NCBI GenBank assembly: GCA_900472485.1
Contig: UCII01000021.1
Location: forward strand, 226,701 to 290,700
Direction: 5' to 3'
Source: Hyphomicrobiales bacterium
GTDB lineage: Bacteria > Pseudomonadota > Alphaproteobacteria > Rhizobiales > Rhizobiaceae
Length of the DNA: 64,000 bases
Shown: positions 42,642-52,298 of the stretch, piece by piece
Layout of the letters: each line of letters begins with the position of its first letter
Position numbering within the stretch: the stretch's first letter is position 1
Notes under the pieces: model-generated
What the model saw: only the letters and a program-made list of their open reading frames with translations
What the model was told of the DNA's origin: nothing
Databases searched by the model: none
Translations under genes and position numbers: made by a program

Positions 42642-44258
42642 ATGACCATCAACCGCCGCCGTTTCAATCAGCTGCTTCTGCTCTCGACCGCAGCAACCTT
42701 TCTGCCAACCGTTGCGGCGCATGCAGCCGAAACACCGCCGCGCGGCGGCACGCTTAATTTCATCGTCGAGCCCGAACCGCCGACCATCCTGGCGCTCGCC
42801 CATACCGCCGGTGGTACGCAGAAGATCAGCCCGAAGATCACCGAGGGTCTGCTCACCTACGATTTCGGTCTCGTGCCGAAGCCGCAGCTCGCGACAGAAT
42901 GGTCGGTGGCCTCAGACGGCCTCACCTATACGTTCAAGCTGAGACCCAACGTCAAATGGCACGACGGCAAGCCCTTCACCTCGGCCGACGTCGCCTATTC
43001 GATCGAACTCCTGAAGCAGGTTCATCCGCGCGGACGAGGCACGTTTGCCAATGTCATCGCGGTCGACACGCCGGACTCCCTGACAGCAATATTCCGTCTT
43101 TCCAAGCCAGCACCTTACCTCCTGAAGGCGCTCTATGCGGCCGAATCTCCGATCGTGCCGAAACACATCTACGAAGGCGTCAAGATCGCCGATGTTCCGA
43201 CCAATCCAAACGGTGGCGCCCCTATCGGCACCGGTCCCTTCGTCTTCCGGGAGTGGGTGCGTGGTTCGCATATCATCCTGGAACGCAATCCCGATTATTG
43301 GGATGCCGGCAAACCCTATCTCGACCAGGTCGTGGTTCGCTTCGTGCCCGATGGTGCCGCTCGAGCAGCCGGCTTCGAAACCGGTGAATTCGATCTTGGC
43401 AGCGATAATCCCATTCCGCTCGCCGATCTCGAGCGCATCAAGGCGCTGCCGAATATCGGCATCGATTCCCGCGGCTACGAGACGAAGGGCGACCAGACAC
43501 AGCTCATCCTCAACCTCGACAATGAATATTTGAAGGATGTTCGCGTGCGTCGCGCGATCGCGCATGCGATCGACCTCAATGTCATCCTCAATACGGTCTG
43601 GTATGGCTATGGCCACGTCTCGCCAACACCCATCAGCACCTTCCTGCCGCAATATCTCAATACCGCGATCAAGCCCTATGCCTTCGATCTCAAGGCGGCG
43701 GAGCAATTGCTTGATGAAGCCGGCTATAAGCGAAACGGCGGCGGCACTCGGTTTGCGCTTCGCCTGACGCACAATTCCTACAATGAAGGCTTCAAACGCG
43801 TCGCCGAATATCTGAAGCAGAACCTTGCTCGCATCGGTATCGACGCGAGGATCGATTCCTACGACTTCTCGACCTATATCCAGAAGGTCTATACCGAGCG
43901 CGCCTTCGACCTCACGGCGGAATATCTCGGCAACCAGTTCGATCCGACGCTCGGCGTGCAGCGCATCTACTGGTCGAAGAACTTCAAGCTCGGATTGCCT
44001 TTCTCCAATGCCAGCCACTATCAGAATCCGGAGGTCGACCGGTTGCTCGAGACAGCTTCGATCGAAGTCGACGAGGCAAAGCGCAAGCAGGAATTCAACG
44101 ACTTCCAGAAGATCATCGCCGACGAGCTGCCCGTCATCAATCTGATCTCGCTCGAAAACGTCACCGTCTTCAACAAGCGCGTCAAAAACCACACGATCGG
44201 CGCGGAAGGCGTGCAGTCGAATTTCGCCGATGTCTATATCAAGGAGGGTGAAGGCTGA
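42642..44258 (+). CDS. Dipeptide/oligopeptide-type ABC substrate-binding protein, Tat-exported (1)
   Basis: 538-aa periplasmic protein of the SBP_bac_5 (DppA/OppA) family. The N-terminus NRRRFNQLLLLSTAATFLPT has a twin arginine followed by a hydrophobic stretch and AHA, so export by the Tat route is likely. Family markers are ITEGLLTYDFGLVPKPQLAT, LRPNVKWHDGKPFTSADVAY, IGTGPFVFREWVRGSHIILE and RNPDYWDAGKPYLDQVVVRF. ATG 42642 is chosen over an upstream frame because the signal peptide starts here. It is not next to permease genes but strongly resembles the binding proteins at 52299 and 57360, so it may feed the Dpp-type transporter at 48-52 kb. Confidence 0.9.
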   Translation: MTINRRRFNQLLLLSTAATFLPTVAAHAAETPPRGGTLNFIVEPEPPTILALAHTAGGTQKISPKITEGLLTYDFGLVPKPQLATEWSVASDGLTYTFKLRPNVKWHDGKPFTSADVAYSIELLKQVHPRGRGTFANVIAVDTPDSLTAIFRLSKPAPYLLKALYAAESPIVPKHIYEGVKIADVPTNPNGGAPIGTGPFVFREWVRGSHIILERNPDYWDAGKPYLDQVVVRFVPDGAARAAGFETGEFDLGSDNPIPLADLERIKALPNIGIDSRGYETKGDQTQLILNLDNEYLKDVRVRRAIAHAIDLNVILNTVWYGYGHVSPTPISTFLPQYLNTAIKPYAFDLKAAEQLLDEAGYKRNGGGTRFALRLTHNSYNEGFKRVAEYLKQNLARIGIDARIDSYDFSTYIQKVYTERAFDLTAEYLGNQFDPTLGVQRIYWSKNFKLGLPFSNASHYQNPEVDRLLETASIEVDEAKRKQEFNDFQKIIADELPVINLISLENVTVFNKRVKNHTIGAEGVQSNFADVYIKEGEG

Positions 44259-44281
44259 CACTCAGAAGCAGCCCGTTCTGC

Positions 44282-44313
44282 TTGAGGGGGCGATGCGGCG
44301 CCCTCTTCTTTTA
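44282..44313. terminator. Terminator-like hairpin between convergent genes
   Basis: GAGGGGGCG and CGCCCTC form a GC-rich stem (one G-T pair) around ATGCGG, followed by TTCTTTT. It lies 24 bases after the binding-protein stop and just before the 3' end of the convergent FAD-protein gene. A smaller hairpin (AAGCAG/CTGCTT) precedes it. Confidence 0.7.
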
Positions 44314-44320
44314 TGTCGGT

Positions 44321-45742
44321 TTACGAGGCGGCAAGGGCAAGCGGTGTCAATTTGCCGAGAATACGATCGGCAAGCGCAATCGCCTGCACCCGCTGTTCCG
44401 AGATCGAGCTTGACTCCCAGGCAACGCCGCGCAGCGGATGACCGATGGCGCTGATGTTGCGGTGAACACGCCCCTCTTCCGAAATGACATCCCCTTGCTC
44501 CGTGGCATCGATGCCGAAGCCGGTGCTGTGCGGTCGAACCTCTCCGCTTTCGATAAGGCTCTTGATGAAGGGATCGGAAATGCGTCGCCAGTCGTGCAAC
44601 TGATGGCCACGGCAATCGATGACGCCGCCGAAAGAATGGGACTCGCTACCCGAACGCGTTTTCAACGTCGCCGTGATCAAGCGGCCGGCGGATTTCATGG
44701 AAATCAATCGTGCGGGCCGGTGCCGGAGCCTGCCTTCGGCAATCGCCTTGGAGACGGCGCGATAGCTGTCAGGCGCGGCGCGATGCGCGGTCACATCCCA
44801 GAATGCCCGCAGGTGACGTGCGAACCGCGATCTCTCAGCATTGTCAGCCTTTTGCCACAAAGGCAAAATGTAGGGTCGGATGGCGAGCGGCAGCACCTGC
44901 CAATCCTTGGCCTCGGCCGCCAACGCGCGACGCTCTGCCTTGACGATCGAGAGCAAGGACCGCGCGGTGGTCGGCAGCGGTCTCTCCGCGAGGAAATCAC
45001 GCTCCAGCGCGGCATTGCGCCGATCCTCAATGAATTGGCCACGCCTGGATATGACCTGATAGCGGCCCTGGAAGCCTCGCGCTTCCATGCTCGCGACCGC
45101 ATCGACCATCGACAGGCTCGAGCCGATGAGCAAGATCTCGTCTGTTTCCACAAGGCGATCGAGGGCTGCGGCATCCCACGGAGAAGCCGCAAAACCGGGA
45201 TGACGGGCGACGGATGCTTCCTGTCGCGCAAGATCGGGCTGGAAGACGCCGAGGGCCAGAACCACCTCGTCCGCTTCGATAGTCTCGCCTTCACTTGTCG
45301 TGATCTCCACCCTGTGTGGAGCGGAAACGAGACGGCTCGCCACGGCCCTGACATGCCGGAATGTCGATCCGGAGCGTGCTGTCGATATCGCCCGGTGCAG
45401 CTCATTGCGGACATAGGTTCCATAAAGGTAGCGCGGCGGAAAACTGCCTGCGATATCGACAGGCGGCGTCCAGCCGTAACGTGACGCGTTCTCCGCCAGC
45501 CAATGAGTGAGATGGTCGGGCTCTTCCGGGTGAAGCGAAAAGGTACCGGCGGGGCCATTGACGAGATGCACGGCCTCGGTCGTGCTATAGGCGAGCCCAC
45601 GCCCCAGCTCCTCGCGGGGTTCCAATATCGTGATCGAAAGCGGCACCTCCGTCTTGTCGAGCAGCTTGATCGCCGTTAATGCACCGGCAAAGCCGCCGCC
45701 GACGATGACGACGGAATGATGGGAATGCAGGTCTATGTGCAT
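44321..45742 (-). CDS. FAD/NAD(P)-binding oxidoreductase (NAD_binding_9 type)
   Basis: 473-aa flavoprotein. The N-terminal Rossmann site is VVIVGGGFAGALTAIKLLDK, followed by TILEPREELGRGLAYSTTEA and HLVNGPAGTFSLHPEEPDHL, the signature of the NAD_binding_9 group often annotated as FAD/NAD(P)-binding or HpyO-like protein. ALGVFQPDLAR and the C-terminal GVIDCRGHQLHDWRR and ISAIGHPLRGVAWESSSISE support the same family. Reaction unknown. It starts 3 bases after the SfnB-like gene stop and is the last gene of the dpp-AKR-SfnB-FAD series. Confidence 0.88.
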   Translation of the reverse strand: MHIDLHSHHSVVIVGGGFAGALTAIKLLDKTEVPLSITILEPREELGRGLAYSTTEAVHLVNGPAGTFSLHPEEPDHLTHWLAENASRYGWTPPVDIAGSFPPRYLYGTYVRNELHRAISTARSGSTFRHVRAVASRLVSAPHRVEITTSEGETIEADEVVLALGVFQPDLARQEASVARHPGFAASPWDAAALDRLVETDEILLIGSSLSMVDAVASMEARGFQGRYQVISRRGQFIEDRRNAALERDFLAERPLPTTARSLLSIVKAERRALAAEAKDWQVLPLAIRPYILPLWQKADNAERSRFARHLRAFWDVTAHRAAPDSYRAVSKAIAEGRLRHRPARLISMKSAGRLITATLKTRSGSESHSFGGVIDCRGHQLHDWRRISDPFIKSLIESGEVRPHSTGFGIDATEQGDVISEEGRVHRNISAIGHPLRGVAWESSSISEQRVQAIALADRILGKLTPLALAAS

Positions 45743-45745
45743 GGC

Positions 45746-46981
45746 TCAGAAGACCTTGCCTTCTTCCAGATGCGTCGTGGTGCCGTTGATGTAATAGTCG
45801 CCCACAACCCGGGCCTTGTGCAGCAGAGGATTGTGGTTGAGCACCGTACGTATGTTGCGCCAGTGGCGATCGAGGTTCAGATGCCGCGATGTCGCCGAAC
45901 CGCCACCGAGCTCGAAGACGTTGGTCGCGGCAGCAAGGGCAAGCTGCGATGCGACAATCTGGGTGCGCGCCGTCGTCAGCGCGCTTTCGACCAACGCCGT
46001 CTCCAAGACCTGCGGATCATCGCCTGCAAAAGCCGCAGCCGTCCGATCGAGCGCGCGGGCGCTCTCACGGATCAGCGTATCGACGGCAAAGGAGTTTGCC
46101 GCGATCTCGCCCAATATTTTCTGGACGAAAGGATCGGCATTGGCCGTCTCGGCGGCACTGTGAGCTGCCGAGCGCGCCTGTCTGCGTACATATTCGGTGC
46201 CTTCTGCCAGCGCGCCGCGGACCGCGCCCGCCATCGAGGCGGCAAGGTGCAACTGTCGCAGCGTGGAGGTGTGCCTGCCGATCAGCGTGCTCAGCCCACG
46301 CCTTGAAATCTCGTGCGGCAGCACTTCCACGTCGTCGAGCAGCACGCCGCCGCTTGCCGTCAGACGCTGACCCATGCCGTCCCAATCGTCGAGGATGCTG
46401 ATCCCCTTGCGATCGACGGGCAAAAGCACGCTGACGAGCTGGTCTTCATCATCCTTGGCACTGAACGAGGCGAAATCGGCGAATGCCGTGCCGGTCGCAT
46501 ACCATTTGCGCCCGTTGAGCCTGTAACTCTCGCCGGATTTCGTCAGCCGCGTCGTGACCTCGCCCGGACGCTTTGTTCCCTGTTCCGTGTGGGCGCCGCC
46601 GAAAAGCTTGCCGCCAAGGACGCGGGCAAGCTGCGTGCGATCGACCGAACTGTTCGGATTGAGCAGCAGCGCTTCCGTGAAGTTGAAATGGCTGCGGAGC
46701 GCATGAGCGACATTGGAATCGGCCGCACCGATCGTCATCACCATCTCGATATAATCAAGCACCGATCCACCCGGCCCGCCAAGGCTTACCGGAATGCGCA
46801 ATGTGCCAAGCCCCGCCTCCTTGAACAGCTTGAAGGCTTCATGCGGCAACTCGCGTTCGAGGTCTCGACGCGCAGCGTCTTTTGCGATCTCCGCAGCAAG
46901 ATCGGGTATTCTTGCAAGCAACGTCGCCCGATTGGTTTCGACGAGTACGGAGGGCACCGCTGATGAAGCTGTTATGGGCAT
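45746..46981 (-). CDS. SfnB-like acyl-CoA-dehydrogenase-fold oxidoreductase (third)
   Basis: 411-aa flavoprotein with the SfnB layout: LPHEAFKLFKEAGLGTLRIP, TIGAADSNVAHALRSHFNFT, YRLNGRKWYATGTAFADFAS, DDWDGMGQRLTASGGVLLDD and the C-terminal LDRHWRNIRTVLNHNPLLHK. The DDWDGMGQR.TASG segment is diagnostic of this subgroup, in which the substrate is an organosulfur compound or an unknown acid and not an acyl-CoA. A terminator-like hairpin sits upstream, between it and the aldo-keto reductase gene, so expression may be partly uncoupled from the dpp genes. Confidence 0.88.
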   Translation of the reverse strand: MPITASSAVPSVLVETNRATLLARIPDLAAEIAKDAARRDLERELPHEAFKLFKEAGLGTLRIPVSLGGPGGSVLDYIEMVMTIGAADSNVAHALRSHFNFTEALLLNPNSSVDRTQLARVLGGKLFGGAHTEQGTKRPGEVTTRLTKSGESYRLNGRKWYATGTAFADFASFSAKDDEDQLVSVLLPVDRKGISILDDWDGMGQRLTASGGVLLDDVEVLPHEISRRGLSTLIGRHTSTLRQLHLAASMAGAVRGALAEGTEYVRRQARSAAHSAAETANADPFVQKILGEIAANSFAVDTLIRESARALDRTAAAFAGDDPQVLETALVESALTTARTQIVASQLALAAATNVFELGGGSATSRHLNLDRHWRNIRTVLNHNPLLHKARVVGDYYINGTTTHLEEGKVF

Positions 46982-47006
46982 GAAAGGCTCTTTACGCCGG
47001 AAGGGA

Positions 47007-47030
47007 AAGGCCCCGCTTAAGCAGGGCCTT
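47007..47030 (-). terminator. Hairpin between the AKR and SfnB-like genes
   Basis: AAGGCCC (47007-47013) pairs with GGGCCTT (47024-47030), with an inner GCTTAAGC palindrome, 12 bases after the aldo-keto reductase stop. On the minus strand it is followed by TTTCCC, a poor T-run. It may attenuate rather than stop transcription. Confidence 0.5.
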
Positions 47031-47041
47031 GGGCTGGATGA

Positions 47042-48100
47042 TCAGGCTACGGCGCGAGCAAGCGGCACGACGTTTCCGGCGTCGCCGGCAACACTGACCG
47101 GAACCCGGCCTTCGACAGGATGGCTCGGATCATTGAAGCCCGGCGTGGACGGATGCCCTGTCGTGACCAGGCGATCGACCAGGGCCTCGTCCTCAGCGGT
47201 CAACTTGACGTCGAGAGCTCTCACATAGCTATCCCAATGCTCTTCCGTGCGCGGGCCGGTGATCGCCGATGTAATCAGTCGGTTGTTCAGCACCCAGGCG
47301 ATGGCGAACTCGGTCGGGGTCACCTTCTTGGCGGCGGCGTGAGCTGCGATCTCCTTGGCGATGGCGATCGATTCCGGACGCCATTCGGTTTCGAGGATGC
47401 GCTTGTCGCCACGGCCGGCGCGGGTATCGGCAGCCGGCTCCTTGCCCGGCTCATACTTACCCGTCAACACGCCGCGCGCCAGCGGCGAATAGGAGACGAC
47501 GCCAAGACCGTAATGATGAGCAGCCGGCAGCTGCTCGGCTTCGGCGGTGCGGTTGACGATGTTGTAGAGCGGCTGGCTTGCGACCGGACGATCGATGCCG
47601 AGCTGGTCGGCCAGATGCGAGATCTCGGCGATGCGCCAGCCGCGGAAGTTCGAGACGCCGAAATAGCGCAGCTTGCCCGCGCGGATAAGATCGGCAATCG
47701 CACGCACTGGCTCCTCCAGCGGCGCGTCGAAGACGGCGCGATGGAAATAGAGGATGTCGATATAGTCGGTGTTGAGGCGGCGCAGCGAATTTTCGACCGT
47801 CTCGATCACCCATTTGCGCGAATGGCCGCCGAGATTGGGACCTTTTGTGTGCGAGTTGACGAACTTCGTCGCAAGCACCCAATGATCGCGGCTTGCCTTG
47901 ATGCCGCGACCGACCACCTCTTCCGACTTGCCATCATGATAGACATCGGCGGTGTCGATGAAATTGATGCCCTGGTCACGAGCCTTGTCGATGATGCGGA
48001 AGGCGACGTCGTCGGGCGTCGGGCCGCCGAACATCATGGTTCCAAGGGTGAGAGGCGATACCTTTAGCGCGCTACGCCCGAGATAACGATAATCGACCAT
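47042..48100 (-). CDS. Aldo/keto reductase
   Basis: 352-aa NADPH-dependent oxidoreductase of the AKR superfamily (YajO/Tas-like length). Visible are MVDYRYLGRSALKVSPLTLG, FIDTADVYHDGKSEEVVGRG (catalytic Asp and Tyr), LATKFVN (catalytic Lys), DILYFHRAVFD (the usual catalytic-tetrad His position), YNIVNR and VTPTEFAIAWVLNNRLITSA. ATG 48100 is preferred over 48118 since GGAG precedes it. It follows the dppF-like gene after 14 bases and may reduce a carbonyl product released by desulfurisation, which is speculation. Confidence 0.92.
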   Translation of the reverse strand: MVDYRYLGRSALKVSPLTLGTMMFGGPTPDDVAFRIIDKARDQGINFIDTADVYHDGKSEEVVGRGIKASRDHWVLATKFVNSHTKGPNLGGHSRKWVIETVENSLRRLNTDYIDILYFHRAVFDAPLEEPVRAIADLIRAGKLRYFGVSNFRGWRIAEISHLADQLGIDRPVASQPLYNIVNRTAEAEQLPAAHHYGLGVVSYSPLARGVLTGKYEPGKEPAADTRAGRGDKRILETEWRPESIAIAKEIAAHAAAKKVTPTEFAIAWVLNNRLITSAITGPRTEEHWDSYVRALDVKLTAEDEALVDRLVTTGHPSTPGFNDPSHPVEGRVPVSVAGDAGNVVPLARAVA

Positions 48101-48114
48101 GTCATTTCTCCATT

Positions 48115-49027
<913 letters not shown>

Positions 49028-49047
<20 letters not shown>

Positions 49048-50023
49048 CATGGGCTCTCTCCGCAAGGACTGGAACATAGGGACAGGCTACCTCGCGGCTG
49101 GCCGAAACTGCGACAAGCGCCGGCACGGACCGCCCGCAGGCCGCTCGCGCCACCGGACAGCGCGGGCGGAAGGAGCACCCTTGCTCGCCAGCTGCCGAAA
49201 CGATCGAGCCGCGAATTTCCGTCAATGGCCCATCGCGATAGTGATAGTCGGCCTTCAATCGCGGCGAGGCCGCAAGCAGCCCCTGCGTATAGGGGTGATA
49301 GGGCGTCTCGAACAAGGCATCAGGCAGGCCCTGCTCGATCTTGCGCCCCGCATACATCACGACGACACGGTCGGCCCATTGCGCAACGATGCCAAGGTCG
49401 TGCGTGATGAGGATGACCGCCATGTTGAGCTGGCTGCGCAGGCGATCGAGCAATTGAAGCACCTGTGCCTGGATCGTGACATCGAGCGCCGTGGTCGCCT
49501 CATCGGCAATCAGAAGCCGCGGATTGCAGGCAACCGCAATGGCGATCATGACGCGCTGACGCATGCCGCCCGAAAGCTGGTGCGGATAGTCGTCGATACG
49601 TTTTGCCGCTTCTGGAATGCTGACGAGATCCAGCAGGTCGATCGCGCGCTGGCGCGCCTGCCTGCCGCTCAGTTTTTCATGAATGCGCAGCACTTCGACG
49701 ATCTGGGCGCCGATTGTCAGCACCGGATTGAGCGAAGTCATCGGCTCCTGAAAAATCATGGCGATGTCGTGCCCGCGAATGCTCCGCATCTCCCGTTCGC
49801 GCAATTTCAGGAGATCGCGGCCGTCGAACAGGATTTCGCCCGCCGTCTTCGCGTGCCGAGGCAGGAGCCCCATGAGGCCGAGCGCGGTCAGCGACTTGCC
49901 CGAGCCCGACTCGCCGACAACAGCCAGCATCTCGCCGGCTGCGGCAGTGAAACTCACGCCGTTAACCGGCTGGGTGCTACCGAAGCCGACCGAGAAATCG
50001 CGGACGTCGAGAAGTCCCGTCAT
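49028..50023 (-). CDS. Oligopeptide-type ABC ATPase, DppD/OppD-like
   Basis: 331-aa ATPase. Walker A GESGSGKSL (Leu in place of the usual Thr as in some DppD proteins), Q-loop MIFQEPMTSLNPVLTI, signature LSGGMRQRVMIAIAVA, Walker B LLIADEATTALDVT and switch LITHDLGIVAQWADRVVVMY. The cysteine-rich C-terminal extension is present (EQGCSFRPRCPVARAACG). It overlaps the permease gene upstream by 4 bases (ATGA). Confidence 0.93.
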
Positions 50024-51024
50024 CGACGCTCCTCCGAAAAACGCGGATTAAGAGCGTCGTTCAGGCCATCGCCGATGAGATTGAGCGACAAGACCGTGAA
50101 GACGATGGCAAGACCCGGCAAGGCGGTGAGATACCAGGCGGTGCGGATGACATCGCGTCCCGCGCCGATCATCGAACCCCAGGAGACGCGATTGGGATCG
50201 CCAAGCCCCATGAAGGACAGCGCCGATTCCATCAGGATCGCGCTCGCCACCATGACGGACGATGTGACGATCAGCGGCGGCAAAGCATTCGGAAGGATTT
50301 CCCGAAAAATGATGCGGGCGTGGCCGAAGCCGAGGCTGCGGGCGGCGAGAACATAGTCCTTCTCCTTTATGCCGCGAAACTCGGCGCGTGTCAGACGCGC
50401 AACCGTCGGCCAGCTGACGAGTGCGATCGCGACCGTCACCGTCGTCGTGGTCGGCTGTGCGATTGCCACCAGCACGACAAGCAGGACGAAACTCGGCATG
50501 GTCTGGAAGATCTCGATGAGCTTGACGAGGAGGTCATCGACCACGCCACCGAAATAGCCGGCAAGCGCGCCGACCGTCACGCCGGCGCCAAGGCCGAGCA
50601 GGGTCGCGGCAATGCCGACGGTCAGCGAGATCTGGGCACCATGAAGAATGCCCGCCAGCACATCACGCCCCATGGAATCCGTTCCCAACGGATAGGCCGG
50701 GTTCTGGCCCGGCCAAAGGAAGGGTCGCGCCACCATCTCCAGGGGATCGCCAGGATAGAAGATCGGCGCAAGCAGGGCCGCAAACACGATGGCGGCCAGA
50801 ACGGCAATGCCGAGGAGCGCGTTGGGATTGGAAAGAAAGATCCTGAGCTCACGCCGACGCCCCTGCCAGCGCGGGGCCGAAACAGCCGTGGTGCGGGCAT
50901 CGGGTGCATGGATGTGGGTCCAACGGCGTTCAGGAACGGGTGCGGCCTTTGCTGCTGCTTCGGGCTCCTCGGCACTGAAATCACGTGCCGTGTCCGCATA
51001 AATCTTGAGTTCTTGCGCTTTCAT
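50020..51024 (-). CDS. Oligopeptide-type ABC permease, DppC-like
   Basis: 334-aa inner-membrane permease. A hydrophilic leader of about 60 residues precedes the first helix (LLGIAVLAAIVFAALLAPIF), then the DppC landmark NPAYPLGTDSMGRDVLAGIL, ISLTVGIAATLLGLGAGVTV and the docking loop YVLAARSLGFGHARIIFREI with LPNALPPLIV. It overlaps both neighbours by 4 bases, so translation is coupled. Confidence 0.93.
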   Translation of the reverse strand: MKAQELKIYADTARDFSAEEPEAAAKAAPVPERRWTHIHAPDARTTAVSAPRWQGRRRELRIFLSNPNALLGIAVLAAIVFAALLAPIFYPGDPLEMVARPFLWPGQNPAYPLGTDSMGRDVLAGILHGAQISLTVGIAATLLGLGAGVTVGALAGYFGGVVDDLLVKLIEIFQTMPSFVLLVVLVAIAQPTTTTVTVAIALVSWPTVARLTRAEFRGIKEKDYVLAARSLGFGHARIIFREILPNALPPLIVTSSVMVASAILMESALSFMGLGDPNRVSWGSMIGAGRDVIRTAWYLTALPGLAIVFTVLSLNLIGDGLNDALNPRFSEERR

Positions 51025-52010
51025 CGGTTTGCTCCGATCCGCGGGTCGAGCCAGGCTTGCAGAAGATCCACAGCAGCGTTGGCGATGATGACGAGAAGTG
51101 ACGAGAGCAACAGGATGCCAAGCAGAACGCTGAAGTCACGAGCCATGACGGCCTCGAAAGCCAACCGTCCGAGGCCGGGCCAACTATAGACCGTCTCCAC
51201 GACGACGGCGCCGCCGAGCATGCCGCCGAAGTGCATTCCAGCCATGGTCGTGATCGGGATTAGCGCGTTGCGCAATACATGCCGCGTCGTCAGCTTGAGG
51301 GGCGAAACGCCCTTTGCCCGCGCCGTGCGCACGAAGTCCTGCGACTTGACCTCCAGCATGGCGGCGCGCGTCAACCGTGCATAGATCGCCAGGTAGAAGA
51401 GGGCGAGCGATATGGCCGGCAGCACCATGTAGCGCGCCCGATCAAGCAGCGCCGGCAAGCCGGTGAGCCGCGAACCGATGGTGCTGTCGCCGCCGCTCGG
51501 CAGCCACCCGAGCTTGACGGAAAAAAGCAGGATCAGCATCAGCCCGATCCAGAAACCCGGGATCGAATAGAAGAGGAGCGAGACGATCGAGATCAACCGA
51601 TCCGGCAGCCGCCCGGCAAATGTTGCCATCAGCGATCCGAGGATCAGGCCGATCGCAATCGCGGCGGCGAGCGCAGCCACCATCAGCGTGAGGGTACCAG
51701 GCAATCGCTGGCCGATCAGATCGGCGACAGGCATGCCGTAGCGCGGCGAAAAGCCGAGACTGAAATGCGCGAGATTGTTCAGATAGTTCGCCAGCTGCAC
51801 GAGGACCGGATTGTCCAGGCCGAAGCGCTCGCGCAGCGCCGCCATCGTCTCGACCGTTGCGGAGCCAGCTTCGGCTGCCATGACATCGGCCGCATCTCCG
51901 GGCGCCAGCTTGAGCAGGAAGAAATTCAGGATGACGATGCCCAGCATCGTCGGCACTGCCTGCACGGCCGTCCGGCGTAGCGTTCGTCCTATCCGCATGT
52001 AAGCCGACAT
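51021..52010 (-). CDS. Oligopeptide-type ABC permease, DppB-like
   Basis: 329-aa inner-membrane permease and first gene of the transporter operon. Markers are TMLGIVILNFFLLKLAPGDA, the RYGMPVADLIGQRLPGTLTL segment, ISIVSLLFYSIPGFWIGLML and the docking loop FVRTARAKGVSPLKLTTRHV with LRNALIPITT. ATG 52010 is chosen because GAGGAG is 6 bases upstream; a longer reading to 52052 adds no domain. It is divergent from the binding-protein/desulfinase operon across a 288-base AT-rich gap. Confidence 0.93.
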   Translation of the reverse strand: MSAYMRIGRTLRRTAVQAVPTMLGIVILNFFLLKLAPGDAADVMAAEAGSATVETMAALRERFGLDNPVLVQLANYLNNLAHFSLGFSPRYGMPVADLIGQRLPGTLTLMVAALAAAIAIGLILGSLMATFAGRLPDRLISIVSLLFYSIPGFWIGLMLILLFSVKLGWLPSGGDSTIGSRLTGLPALLDRARYMVLPAISLALFYLAIYARLTRAAMLEVKSQDFVRTARAKGVSPLKLTTRHVLRNALIPITTMAGMHFGGMLGGAVVVETVYSWPGLGRLAFEAVMARDFSVLLGILLLSSLLVIIANAAVDLLQAWLDPRIGANR

Positions 52011-52298
52011 CGAAACTCCTCGGCAGCGCCACCGAAATTTCAAGCGCTGCATCGCAATAGTAGTTGACTAAATCTGTAGGTTTTGTCAAATCGATATCGG
52101 TAGATATTTCTGAAATTTCTCAAATCGACAAGATAAATTAGAATATATTTGCGATTACGTGCAATTTTTGCATAAATTTTCCCAAGAAGTGAGCGCGAGG
52201 CAACAAAGTAACCTACGAGAACCGCTTCCTTAGAGAACATAAAACCAGCAACCGTTCAGGCTCGGCAACGCCACCTTAGACAGACGAGGCAACTTCAG
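52011..52298. other. AT-rich divergent promoter region of the transporter and desulfinase operons
   Basis: 288 bases between the dppB-like gene and the binding-protein gene at 52299. Bases 52050-52190 are much richer in A and T than the coding DNA around them and contain runs such as GATATTTCTGAAATTTCTC. No gene is supported. Both operons are probably switched from here. Confidence 0.6.

Noticed and set aside
42912..44261. Long open frame (449 codons) on the minus strand over a binding-protein gene
   Set aside because: It is the antisense shadow of the SBP_bac_5 gene at 42642; high GC at third codon positions keeps the opposite frame open. It shows no domain or ribosome site.
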